DNA of 29,831 nt from Terfezia claveryi (taxonomy: Eukaryota > Ascomycota > Pezizomycetes > Pezizales > Pezizaceae): NCBI GenBank assembly GCA_015179025.1, contig WHUX01000417.1, positions 1 through 29,831 of the forward strand, read 5' to 3'. Positions within the stretch are counted from its first letter, which is position 1. Each line of letters begins with the position of its first letter. The translations under genes and the position numbers were made by a program. The notes beneath the pieces are model-generated. The model was not told where the DNA came from, did no database searches, and saw only the letters and a program-made list of their open reading frames with translations. Of this stretch, positions 9,948-19,532 are shown piece by piece.

Positions 9948-11413
9948 TGTCATGGGGTGACATCCAGCCCTACCAAAGGTACTTGGGCCCTCATAGAATG
10001 ACTCTAGAATCTATACGGACTCTAGGTACACTCTTAGCAGTGTGGTGTAAACGTTTCTAATACTTATCTATAAAGTTAAGTATATGAAACGGGTATGAAC
10101 CTCGAAGTGGTTTATAATCATCCTAGATGGTTAAGACCCTTATGGAACGTCCATAGACCCTTGAGGGAGCTACGGTTCCAGTCTTATAAGAATCCGATTA
10201 ACAGTTCAATAGTTATACTCAGATTAATATGCTGACTATATGTATATATATGCTAGCTATATTAGCTGTTACCCTGAAGTCTTGGCGTTACCCTGAAATA
10301 CTTAAATATTGAATTATTACCCTGAACTGCAGGAAAATAATTCGGTAAAAATAAATAAAAAAATGAAGCCATGAGGGCGCACTTTAGACCAAAGTGCGTC
10401 CGGTGACACTATAAGGGAGTGCGCCCAGGACAAAGGCCAAAGGTAGGGCCAAAACATAAAGTTCTCCGAATTTAATGTTTCAAGGTTCTATCTAGGCCTA
10501 CTCTTCGTCCTGATTCCATTTCTGCAATCCTTTTATGATCGGAGTTAAACACATGGAGATATAAGACTTTTAATATGGTCATATAGGTCCACAAGGAGGT
10601 TTACTTATTATTGGTAATAACTCTGTGAATAATTTGGGTATCGAGATAAACTAAGATTTTATAATCTTCTATGCGTTGATACCTTTCCAATGGTAATCTA
10701 CTTGTAACCCACGGTTCTCTATTCATAGAGTTATGTGCAGTTGAAAATTATTTTCAATGGACACTAGACACTATTAAGTGAATATTGCCGAAACATAATT
10801 AGATGCCTTCGGATATTGTCGGATGGTAATTCGATAGTATCGGGGATTGGTAACGCATCCGAAATTGAATTTAGTTGTCTCGGATAAGAATTCTTTAATG
10901 GGATAAGCGAACTATAAGTGAGTACATATAATATACAGACATGGCAATATTCTCTACGTTCAGGTTAGTAACTTGTGACAACTAGTGCAGATAGCAACTG
11001 CATTAACAAAGGTGTGGATGGCATAACACTTAGGAAGAAATTCCAAGGTGACAGGTAGGCCCGCGTTTTATAAAATATTTTTATCATAAGAATATCTACA
11101 AACACCGCGGGATATAAATAGTGCAAGTAGTTCCGGTTGAATTTATTCTACCACCAGTGAGTATTCGAAAGCAAGAGCACCTTGAGTACATGAAGCCTAC
11201 AAAGTTTTAAGTCTTGAATTAACTTTACATTCAAGCGACATAGGATTTATTTTGTGTTGCGAAATAAGATCCGTCGTAAGGGACTATAGTTGGATTGAAC
11301 TTTACTACTATAGGATTGATATTCTATGTTGCAGAATAGATATCATTGCGGCAGCAAATTACGGCCGTCCTAATAGTTGCAAGAGCGCTATTAGTCAATA
11401 GGCCCCCGTGACA
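9948..11413 (+). mobile_element. 5' LTR of gypsy copy C
   Basis: A 1,466-bp LTR from TGTCATGGGGTGACA to GGCCCCCGTGACA, inserted in the Plav-2 transposase. It contains the three TTACCCTGAA boxes, the GCGCACTTT hairpin and GATATAAATAG. It is followed at once by the family leader and gag start. Left flank CTAGA; the 3' LTR is not in the window. Confidence 0.88.
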
Positions 11414-11683
11414 TTACTTTGTAGCCAGTGATTCTCGTTATCGTTTGCTATTTATACTCTCAAATCATGTCTAGTTTACAGACACTAAGAGGGCCTCGCC
11501 AGCCCTACCAACCCCTAACGTTCCCAGATATCACACCCCGTGCCATCACACAAGACCTCACAATCTTCCACAGTCGGATACTGATACGGAAGATGATCTC
11601 ATTTACATCCCAATGGAGGATATCCTATCTTGTAGGATAGAATCCTCCAGACATCCCATATATAGTCCAGATGAACTACAATC
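11414..11683 (+). pseudogene. Gag of gypsy copy C, first part (up to the copy D insertion)
   Basis: Leader TTACTTTGTAGCCAG followed by ATG at 11467 and MSSLQTLRGPRQPYQPLTF, as in copy D. A single missing A near 11545 (ACACAAGACC against ACACAAAGACC) shifts the frame. The sequence runs to CAATC (11679-11683), where copy D is inserted, and resumes at 24078. Confidence 0.8.
11679..11683. repeat. Target-site duplication of copy D, left (CAATC)
   Basis: CAATC directly precedes TGTCACGG at 11684 and is repeated directly after the 3' LTR at 24078-24082. Joining the two flanks restores the gag alignment of copy C. Confidence 0.93.
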
Positions 11684-12001
11684 TGTCACGGGGTGACATC
11701 CAGCCCTACCAAAGGTACTTGGGCCCTTATAGAACGACCCTAGAATCTACATGAACTCTAGGTACACTCTTAGCAGTGTGGTGCAAACGTTTCTAATACT
11801 TATCTATAAGAGTTAAGTATATGAAACGGGTATGAACCTCGGAGTGGTTAATAATTATCCTGGATGGTTAAGACCCTTATGAAACGTCCATAGACCCTTG
11901 AGGGAGCTACGGTTCAAGTTTCATAAGAATCCGATTAACGGTTCAATAGTTATACTCAGATTAATATGCTGACTATATGCATGCTAGCTATATATTAGCT
12001 G

Positions 12002-12050
12002 TTACCCTGAAGTCTTGGCGTTACCCTGAATATTGAATTATTACCCTGAA
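12002..12050 (+). promoter_or_regulatory. Three TTACCCTGAA boxes in the LTR
   Basis: TTACCCTGAA occurs at 12002-12011, 12021-12030 and 12041-12050, a spacing of 19-20 bp or about two helical turns. The same trio is present in the other LTRs with this region in the window, including diverged copies (in reverse as TTCAGGGTAA in H and E, e.g. near 532-582). It may be a protein-binding array; the role is an inference. Confidence 0.45.
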
Positions 12051-12837
12051 CTGCTGGAAAATAATTCGGTAAAAATAAATAAAAAAATGAAGCCATGAGG
12101 GCGCACTTTAGACCAAAGTGCGTCCGGTGACACTATAAGGGAGTGCGCCCAGGACAGAGGCCAAAGGTAGGGCCAAAACATAAAGTTCTCCGAATTTAAT
12201 GTTTCAAGGTTCTATCTAGGCCTACTCTCCGTCCTGATTCCATTTCTGCAATCCTTTTTATAATCGGAGTTAAACTCATGGAGTTATAAGACTTTTAATA
12301 TGGTCATATAGGTCCACGAGGAGGTTTACTTATTATTGGTAATAACTCCGTGAATAATTTGGGTATCGAGATAAACTAAGATTCTATAATCTTCTATGCG
12401 TTGATACCTTTCCAATGGTAATCTACTTATGACCCACGGTTCTCTATTCATAGAGTTATGTGCAGTTGAAAATTATTTTCAATGGACACTAGACACTATT
12501 AAGTGAATATTGCCAGAAACATAATTAGATGCCTTCGGATATTGTCGGATAGTAATTCGATAGTATCGGGGATTGGTAACGTATCTGAAATTGAATTTAG
12601 TTGTCTCGGATAAGAATTCTTTAATGGGATAAGCGAGCTATAAGCGAAGTACGTATAACATGCAGACATGGGAATATTCTCTACGTTCGGGTTAGTAACC
12701 TGTGACAACGAGTGCAGATAGCAACTGCATTAACAAAGGTGTGGATGGCATAACACTTAGGAAGAAATTCCAAGGTGACAGGTAGGCCCGCGTTTTATAA
12801 AATATTTTTATCATAAGAATATCTACAAACACCGCGG

Positions 12838-12847
12838 GATATAAATA
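12838..12847 (+). promoter_or_regulatory. LTR TATA box (GATATAAATA)
   Basis: GATATAAATA followed by a G/C-poor leader, conserved in all LTRs of the family with this part in the window (for example near 7528, 11110 and 23774). It lies about 300 bp from the LTR 3' edge, the usual position of the promoter. Transcription would start downstream, between here and about 12930. Confidence 0.55.
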
Positions 12848-13140
12848 GTGCAAGTAGTTCCGGTTGAATTTATTCTACCACCAGCGAGTATTCAAAAGCA
12901 AGAGCACCTTGAGTATACGAAGCCTACAAAGTTCTAAGTCTTGAGTTAACTTTACGTTCAAGCGACATAGGATTTATTTTGTGTTGCGAAATAAGATCCG
13001 TCGTGAGGGACTATAGTTGGATTGAACTTTACTGCTATAGGATTGATATTCTGTGTTGCGGAATAGATATCGTTGCGGCAGCAAATTACGGCGTCCTAAT
13101 AGTTGCAAGAGCGCTATCAGTCAATAGGGCCCCCGTGACA

Positions 13141-13163
13141 TTACTTTGTAGCCAGTGATTCTC
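13141..13163 (+). promoter_or_regulatory. Primer-binding region of copy D, possibly self-primed
   Basis: The LTR is followed by TTACTTTGTAGCCAGTGATTCTC. It does not begin with TGG, so a standard tRNA 3'-CCA end does not fit. ACTTTGTAG (13143-13151) is the exact complement of CTACAAAGT in the LTR itself (12924-12932), downstream of the TATA box. This is the arrangement known from Tf1-type elements, where the 5' end of the transcript folds back to prime reverse transcription. The same relation holds for the unrelated element F. Confidence 0.45.
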
Positions 13164-13192
13164 ATTATCATTTGCTATTATATACTCTAATC

Positions 13193-15285
13193 ATGTCTAG
13201 TTCCCAGACACCAAGAGGGCCTCGCCAGCCCTACCAACCCCTTACATTCCCAGATGTCACACCTCGTGCCATCACACAAAGACCTCACAATCTTCCACAG
13301 TCGGATACCGATACGGAAGATGATCTCATTGATATCCCAATGGAGGATATTCTATCCCGTGGGATAGAATCCTCAAGACACCCCATATATAGTCCAGACG
13401 AACTACAATCATTCCCGCCTGGATTAATCGATCGATTTGGCCTACCTTCCCGAAGACCACCTCGACGAACAAACAGCAATGCCTCTTCGCAACGCCATCC
13501 TGCACAACCCCCACTACGTCCAATTCGACCCCCTCGTACAGGACTAAGCCAACAAGAATATGACGAATTATTGGCTAGAATAGTTCGTGATGGAGCTACA
13601 GAATTTGAAAGGCAACGAGCCGAGATTCTGAACCTCACGGAAGGTTTAAATGCTCAGGCTAGTTTCCTGAAACAAGCACAAGAAGCTCACACTATTGTAT
13701 TCAATGGTGCTAAAGCCACTTACGAGGATTTAAAGTTACTGCGACACCAGGTAACTGAGGAAGTAGCAGCCTTAAAGGGACAAACTGATGGGCAAGAAGA
13801 CGCAGTTAAAAGGCTAACAGTTTCCATTAAGGAAACTTTAGAAATCCAATGGCAAGAGCTGACAAAAAAGCTCAAGGAGGACACGGAGGCAATAATTGAT
13901 GCAGCCAAGGTGGAGTTCGATGGTATTAAAGCAGATGTTGGCAAGCTCAATGATTGGGCACAAAAAGCGATCAAACAAGAGCAAGATGATCGCATTCGTA
14001 GTTGCGAGACTAACAAGGAATCGGTAGAAGAACTCTCCCGCCGAATCCAAACGCATAAACGAAAGCTCAAAGACCTACAAGAGCAACCACTTGGCCAACA
14101 GCGCCCACCAAAACGAACTCGATCCATTGATGACGATATTGAAGATTTCATCATCCGTGGTACTCGGACAGGTCCAGTACCACCTCCACCACCTCCACCT
14201 CCTCCACCTCCAGTCCAAAAAACCCGAGTTCTTTCTGACAAGAAAGAACCCCGAAACCTCCCCCTACCACCGAAGTTCGATGGAACTTCAAGCAAGCTAA
14301 AGGAATTTCTGATGAAGGTAGACCACAGTTTGAACGCATGCCGCTAACATACTCTACTCATAGCGAAAAAATCCTGTTTGTAGCGGATCTACTTACAGGA
14401 GGTGCGAGCACCTGGTATTACGCCAACCAACATAAGCGAACACCAGATGCCAACTCCGGATGGGTTGAATGGGACACGTTTAACGTCTTTAAACGTGAAT
14501 TCATAAACGCACACCAGAACCAGCATGAGAAGCGGGATGCGAAGGTCTCCCTTCAGAAGGAGTTCCAGAAAAAAGGTGAGTTGATGAAAGATTTCATCGC
14601 TCGTGTCAGGGTTCATCAGTTGGTAGGGAACTACCACGGGAACAGCTCTGGGAGCACCTGATTAGTGCAATTCAGCCTGAGACTCGGGCCCATATGGTCC
14701 GAGTCAGTACTGACAAAGACATTCTAGATAAGGTACCTGCCAGTACAGAAATGTGCTTCCAGGCTATCGCAAATGCCGGGTCTCAGGTTGAGTATGAGAA
14801 GGTTAGGGAGGCACATGCACAGAGCCAGTTCCGTCAAAAAGAACAGGCTGCTGGTGCGAAAAAGGAGGTACCCAACACTCCCAAGGCTGCCGAAAAGAAG
14901 TCCGAAAACCTCAAAGACCGAATTACCAAGCCCAAGCAAAAGGCAAAAACCAAGCCTGATGCTAAAGCTAAATCCAAGTCAGATACTCCTTCTAAGAAAG
15001 CCAAAGAGCCTGGCCAAGATAGCGTTACATATGCTATGAGACAGGCTCGGAAGAAGGACGGACAGTGCATCAAGTGTGGGGACAAATCTCACATGATGGG
15101 TGACTGTTCTATGGTTGGAAGGTTACGGATGAAACAAAGGCAAAGGGAAAGGGAAAGGAAAGGAGGAAGCTAAGAAAGTGGCGACAGTGTCTGCAGGAGC
15201 GGCTGTGGTAGCGCCACTTGAGGTTCAGTTTGGGCACATTGTTAGTGAGGATGAGTTGGATTATGGGGAAAATTCGGACTGTTAG
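13193..15285 (+). pseudogene. Gag polyprotein of gypsy copy D
   Basis: ATG at 13193 gives MSSSQTPRGPRQPYQPLTF. Order: Ser/Pro-rich acidic N-terminus; a heptad-like, Glu/Lys-rich coiled coil (13540-14070); a basic KKRTRS-type patch; a polyproline run of 11 residues (14180-14215); a capsid-like region beginning LPPKFDGTSSKLKEFL; a Lys-rich linker; and one zinc knuckle CIKCGDKSHMMGDC (about 15066-15107). The frame ends at TAG 15283-15285. Single-base losses relative to copy C shift the frame near 14325 and 14622, and another shift lies between 15100 and 15170. The protein would form the virus-like particle. The long coiled coil before the capsid is unusual for a chromovirus gag. Confidence 0.85.
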
Positions 15286-17930
15286 GGATGCGGGCTATCT
15301 AGTATGTCGGGTCGGATAGTCTCGCAGGATTGGTTTTCTATTTGTGTTATAAGGAATGGCATCTCTGTTGGCAGTTGGAAGGAGGAACATGAAGGGGAAC
15401 CTATGGATATTGACCCTGTTTTGATTAGTTCTGTTTCTCGCAATTTGTCTTCTTCTGCTATTTCTTCTCTTTCTTTATTAAATAAAAACGCAAAAAAAGG
15501 GACAAAAAGAAAAGCTGATGATGAGGTGGCTCCTCATATTGGCGCACTCGAAAAAAGACCACGAAAGGTGGCGGTGCCGGATATTTCATTGGATGGAATT
15601 AAGGATCTCTCTTTGGCAGGAAAATCGGGTGCGAAGGTATTGAAGCGTGAAGGACTGAAATTTCTTATCTCTGTTAAGTTATCTTGGATGTACGGAGGAA
15701 ATAAACGCGAAATTTCCATTAATGCTTTGGTTGATACTGGCGCAGAAGCCACGATTTTTGATTCTTCTTTCGTTGAACAGATGATGCTGCCTTGGTTAAG
15801 AGGGAGAAAAGACTGAGATTAGAGAGCGCCGACGGCTCGATTCTCAAGAGGTCTGGCACAGTGCAGGTTCAGAACCTGCAGATGGAGGTCCCAGATGCAA
15901 GATCGGGACGAAACAAAACTCTTGACCTGGTAACTGAGGTTGCGTGCCTCGAACCAGGTCTTCCACTCATTTTGGGGATGGATTGGATTAAAGCCAATTG
16001 TGATAAGCTACGGGTCACCACTCCTTATGGACTCGAGCTAAAAAGAGCGTTGGAAATCGAGGAGGTTACTGATTTCGCTGACTTTGACGAAGTACTTGCA
16101 GAGACTCAATATGTCGGATTAATTGAAATAGGGGAATGGGATTATCAGAAGTTCGCTAATGGAGACGTTCGCAAGGTTATGAAAATAACAGCGACTGAAA
16201 ATATCCATGAACTTGCTGATCGATTGCCAACACAGTACAGGGATTTTGTAAAAATCTTTGGAAAGGAGTTGCAATCCGCCCTTCCCACGCACGGTCCACA
16301 AGACATGACTATTGAGTTAGAAGAAGGAAAGAGTCCCCCGTCAGGAAAACTATACCCCCTCTCCCCTGATGAACTGGAGCTTCTCAAAGAATACCTAGAT
16401 GAGATGCTCCGAACCGGCAAGATAAGACCGAGCAAAAGCAGTGCTGGCGCTCCTATATTCTTCGCCAAACAGCCAAATGGCAAGCTCAGAATAGTCGTAG
16501 ACTATAGAGGGCTCAATGCCATAACCAAAAAAGACAAGTATCCCCTACCACTTATGACTACCCTAATGGAACAAGTTGGTACTTCACAGGTTTTCTCCAA
16601 ACTCGATCTCAAACTCGGGTTTAACTTACTCAGAATAGCAGCCGGAGACGAGTGGAAAACAGCATTCAAGACAAGATATGGCTTATACGAATATACGTTA
16701 TGCCTTTTGGGCTAACTAATGCGCCATCTGTTTTCCAGCGACATGTTAACAATATTCTATCGGAACGAATTGACCGAGGAATAGTTGTATACATTGATGA
16801 TATCCTCATTTATACCCAAACAGAGGAAGAACATGTCGAGCTCGTCCGTTGGGTGCTGCAGAAACTAACGGAGAATAACCTTTGTGTCAACATAGACAAG
16901 TGTATCTTCCATGTCTCAGAAGTCGAATTTGTGGGATTTAAGTAGGTACAAAGGGGATACAAATGGGGCAGAAGAAAGTCGAGGACATCCTCGCCTGGCA
17001 GGCTCCTCGGAACGTCAAAGAAGTGCAGAGGTTTATTGGATTTGCTAATTTCTATCGCCGGTTTATTCAAGGCTTTAGTAGTTTGGCTTTGCCGATTTAG
17101 ACACTGACGCACAATGGAGTTCCTTGGAACTGGACACAGCAGTGTCAACAGGCCTTCGATGAGTTAAAATATAGGTTCACCACCGCTCCGATACTATGCC
17201 ATTATCACCCAGAACGACCCAAAATGATTGAGACAGACGTGTCTGATCTAGCAAAAGCTGGTATTCTATCCCAAAAAGAACCAGATGGTCGTTGGCACCC
17301 AGTAGCGTACTATTCGAAACGCTTTATCCCAGCAGAACTTAATTACGACGTCCATGATAAAGAAATGGTCGTAATTGTCAATTTTTCCAAGAATGGAGAC
17401 ATTTTCTCATGGGTGCCCAGAGAAGATAATTGTGTATACGGACCATAAGAACCTTGAGTACTTTAATTCCACTAAGATACTCAATCGAAGGCAGGCCAGA
17501 TGGGAGGAAATACTAAGCCAGTTCAATTTTAGAATCATCTACTGCCCAGGTGATAAGAATGGCAAGGCAGATGTGCTTTCTCGTCAGGTTGATCCTGACC
17601 TCGAAGGAGGGGGAGAGAAGCAGGACCACACGATTCGGATGTTCAAGCCTGGTCAATTCCAACTAGGAACGAGTGAGGAGAGTCTAGTAACGCGCCGCAT
17701 CATGGCAGTGAAGGCCTCACAAACGGAAGAATCAAGTTGGTCGAAGGAGATCCAAGTGGCTGGCCTCAAGGATGACAAGTGGTTAGGGATTCGGAACGCG
17801 TTGAAGTTTGGCAAGGAGTATCCTGGACTCGATCATTACGGTTTAGAAGATGACATAGTAACCTATGAACGTCGCCTATATATACCTGACAACAACTCCC
17901 TTAAGTTGAAAGTGGCTTTCCAGTGCCACG
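15286..17930 (+). pseudogene. Pol of gypsy copy D, first part: protease, reverse transcriptase, RNase H
   Basis: Pol begins in the same frame as the end of gag, separated by one TAG. An aspartic protease carries ALVDTGAEATIF (15723-15760) and LILGMDWI (about 15963). RT has IVVDYRGLNAITKKDKYPLP, FSKLDLKLGFN, VMPFGLTNAPSVFQ and the catalytic YIDDILIY (about 16789). RNase H has ETDVSD (17230) and YTDHKNLEYF (17437). The linker to integrase ends at 17930, where element F is inserted. Frame changes fall near 15790, 16695, 16937 and 17390 and there is a stop at 17098 (ATT TAG). Most shifts look like the loss of one base, often in a short homopolymer run. Confidence 0.88.
17926..17930. repeat. Target-site duplication of element F, left (CCACG)
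   Basis: CCACG precedes the left LTR (17926-17930) and follows the right LTR (19533-19537). Removing F restores the integrase zinc-finger start, whose first His codon spans the junction. Confidence 0.93.
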
Positions 17931-18207
17931 TGTTACGGCTGAGATTATGCAGACCGGGCCGGCGCCACCCGATGGTGGGTGGCCAGGTGTCAACCCCGCT
18001 TTCCTATATATATGCCCACTTCTTGTATCTAGCTATTGCTCTCTAAGACTCGAGCGAAGTTTTGTATCGCTGGGTTACTTTGAATGAAGCTATTATTCTT
18101 CGCACATTGTGCACCCAGTTAGGCCCGAGCAAGTGATTATGCCTTCGTGCACTCTATATATCGATATTCCGACAGATATCACCGTGATCGCTAGCTCGCC
18201 CCTAACA
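17931..18207 (+). mobile_element. 5' LTR of element F
   Basis: 277 bp, TGTTACGGCTGAG to GCTCGCCCCTAACA. It has a TATA-like CTATATATATG at 18004-18014 and AGCGAAGT at 18053-18060, which is complementary to the bases just after this LTR. Confidence 0.93.
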
Positions 18208-18250
18208 TTACTTCGCTTTGACAAAAGGGACCGGTGATTCTGGGTCAAAT
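18208..18250 (+). promoter_or_regulatory. Primer-binding region of element F, possibly self-primed
   Basis: The LTR is followed by TTACTTCGCTTTGAC. ACTTCGCT (18210-18217) is the exact complement of AGCGAAGT in the LTR (18053-18060), about 40 nt downstream of its TATA box. Further on, CCGGTGATTCTGG resembles the leader of the gypsy family (CCAGTGATTCTC), hinting at shared replication machinery. Confidence 0.45.
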
Positions 18251-18429
18251 CACCCCTCCCTAGCTACCTACACTGTCGGACGATCCCCCAAGGGCGGAAC
18301 AGATTATTAGCTAATATGAGCGACGTCGGAAATAATTATTTCCCCCTCCTATTTGCTTATTAGCTTGTTCTAAATGACCTACTAATCCTATATTGAGATC
18401 CCCGGATCTGCTAAGTCTTAGATCTCGAG

Positions 18430-18670
18430 CGACATGCTCCTAGCCAGGCTTCTAAGGCCCCGAACGAGCCTATAAGGCCCCGCCGAGCGAGCTTACAAGC
18501 CTCCGAGCGAGCTTACACGCTCCCGAACGAGCTCAAAGCTCAAAAGCCCCGTTCGAGCTCATAAGCTCAAAGACCCCCGCCTTGGGCGAAGACTCAAGCT
18601 AGCACTCTGAGTGCTAAAGACCCAAACGAGCGCTGCGAGCGCTAAAGACCCGAACGAGCACCCCGAGCGT
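18430..18670 (+). repeat. Degenerate ~20-bp repeats inside element F
   Basis: Variants of AAGGCCCCGAACGAGC and GAGCGAGCTTACAAG follow one another, many ending in GAGCTC or AGCTTAC. A second motif, GCTAAAGACCCRAACGAGC, recurs at the right end. The stretch is GC-rich, has no credible protein and may be packaging or structural RNA sequence. Confidence 0.5.
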
Positions 18671-18814
18671 GCAAATGAACAAGACCCCCCCCTTGCACTG
18701 GCAAGTCGGGTTGGATAGCTTGGATAGCTGGGAAAGCATGCATTGAACCTTTTCCTGTGACGTTGGCTTTTTCCCACAGGGTTTTGCCACGCAGAGGTTT
18801 TTAACGGCAATGGC

Positions 18815-19114
18815 ATGTGGAATACCCCCCCCTCTATCAAGATTACCCCGGATCTACGATCCATATATATGTTGCACCTCATGTTTGAGATACCCTCGGA
18901 TCAGTTGATCCACATATCATGGAGAGCGGATCGATGGCAAGTCGCCAGAGAAGTGAAGCCACCCGGTCTGATGTTTGAGCACTGGCATGACGCCACTGAG
19001 TTTGAGAGAATACTCCTTCCTTCCGAACTACCCTACAAGACTATGCAACACCGTGGAGGCGTCTATGTCCGGCGTGGAGGTCCACCGTGGAATAGGCAGA
19101 GGCCAGATACGTGA
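18815..19114 (+). CDS. Short open frame in element F, unknown
   Basis: A frame of 99 codons starts MWNTPPSIKITPDLRSIYML and ends in an Arg/Gly/Pro-rich tail (GGVYVRRGGPPWNRQRPDT). It lies just before the polypurine tract and 3' LTR, where autonomous relatives end their pol, so it may be the leftover C-terminus of a polyprotein. It has no recognisable domain and could also be non-coding. Confidence 0.3.
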   Translation: MWNTPPSIKITPDLRSIYMLHLMFEIPSDQLIHISWRADRWQVAREVKPPGLMFEHWHDATEFERILLPSELPYKTMQHRGGVYVRRGGPPWNRQRPDT

Positions 19115-19255
19115 GCACCACGCGCAAGATTGGTGAGGGCTGCGGGAGTCCCAAGTCGCCGAGAGCCAAGGGGATGTCACAAGATGCCAAGATACAATCA
19201 TTGTAGGGTGAGTGACGTTGGTCGGTCGGGACGACCTCTAGCAGAGGGGGAGTAA

Positions 19256-19532
19256 TGTTACGGCTGAGATTATGCAGACCGGGCCGGCGCCACCCGATGG
19301 TGGGTGGCCAGGTGTCAACCCCGCTTTCCTATATATATGCCCACTTCTTGTATCTAGCTATTGCTCTCTAAGACTCGAGCGAAGTTTTGTATCGCTGGGT
19401 TACTTTGAATGAAGCTATTATTCTTCGCACATTGTGCACCCAGTTAGGCCCGAGCAAGTGATTATGCCTTCGTGCACTCTATATATCGATATTCCGACAG
19501 ATATCACCGTGATCGCTAGCTCGCCCCTAACA
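19256..19532 (+). mobile_element. 3' LTR of element F
   Basis: 277 bp, seemingly identical to 17931-18207, preceded by the purine tract GCAGAGGGGGAGTAA and followed by the duplicated CCACG. Confidence 0.93.

Larger units (their letters stand above)
11684..13140 (+). mobile_element. 5' LTR of gypsy copy D
   Basis: A 1,457-bp LTR, TG...CA bounded. Notable parts: TGTCACGGGGTGACA at the start (itself a 6-bp inverted repeat), three TTACCCTGAA boxes at 12002, 12021 and 12041, a conserved hairpin at 12099-12150, GATATAAATA at 12838, and CTACAAAGT at 12924, complementary to the sequence just after the LTR. The long U3 (about 1.15 kb) and short R-U5 follow from the TATA position. Confidence 0.92.
17931..19532 (+). 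mobile_element. Element F: short non-autonomous LTR retrotransposon
   Basis: Two 277-bp LTRs (17931-18207 and 19256-19532) appear identical over their full length and bound 1,048 bp without RT or integrase. CCACG is duplicated on both sides. A purine tract GCAGAGGGGGAGTAA ends at the right LTR (19241-19255). The interior holds a degenerate repeat array and a short frame at 18815-19114. Identical LTRs imply a very recent insertion driven by proteins of another element, as in TRIM or LARD-like elements. It cuts the integrase gene of copy D between RNase H and the HHCC finger. Confidence 0.93.

Noticed and set aside
13720..14295. 191-codon minus-strand frame with a glycine run
   Set aside because: It is the antisense of the gag coiled coil and polyproline region; the Gly run mirrors the proline codons. 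The plus strand is the real gag.
18559..18882. 107-codon minus-strand frame inside element F
   Set aside because: It covers the degenerate GC-rich repeats and is biased toward Ser, Leu and Arg, as expected from repeat composition; no domain.
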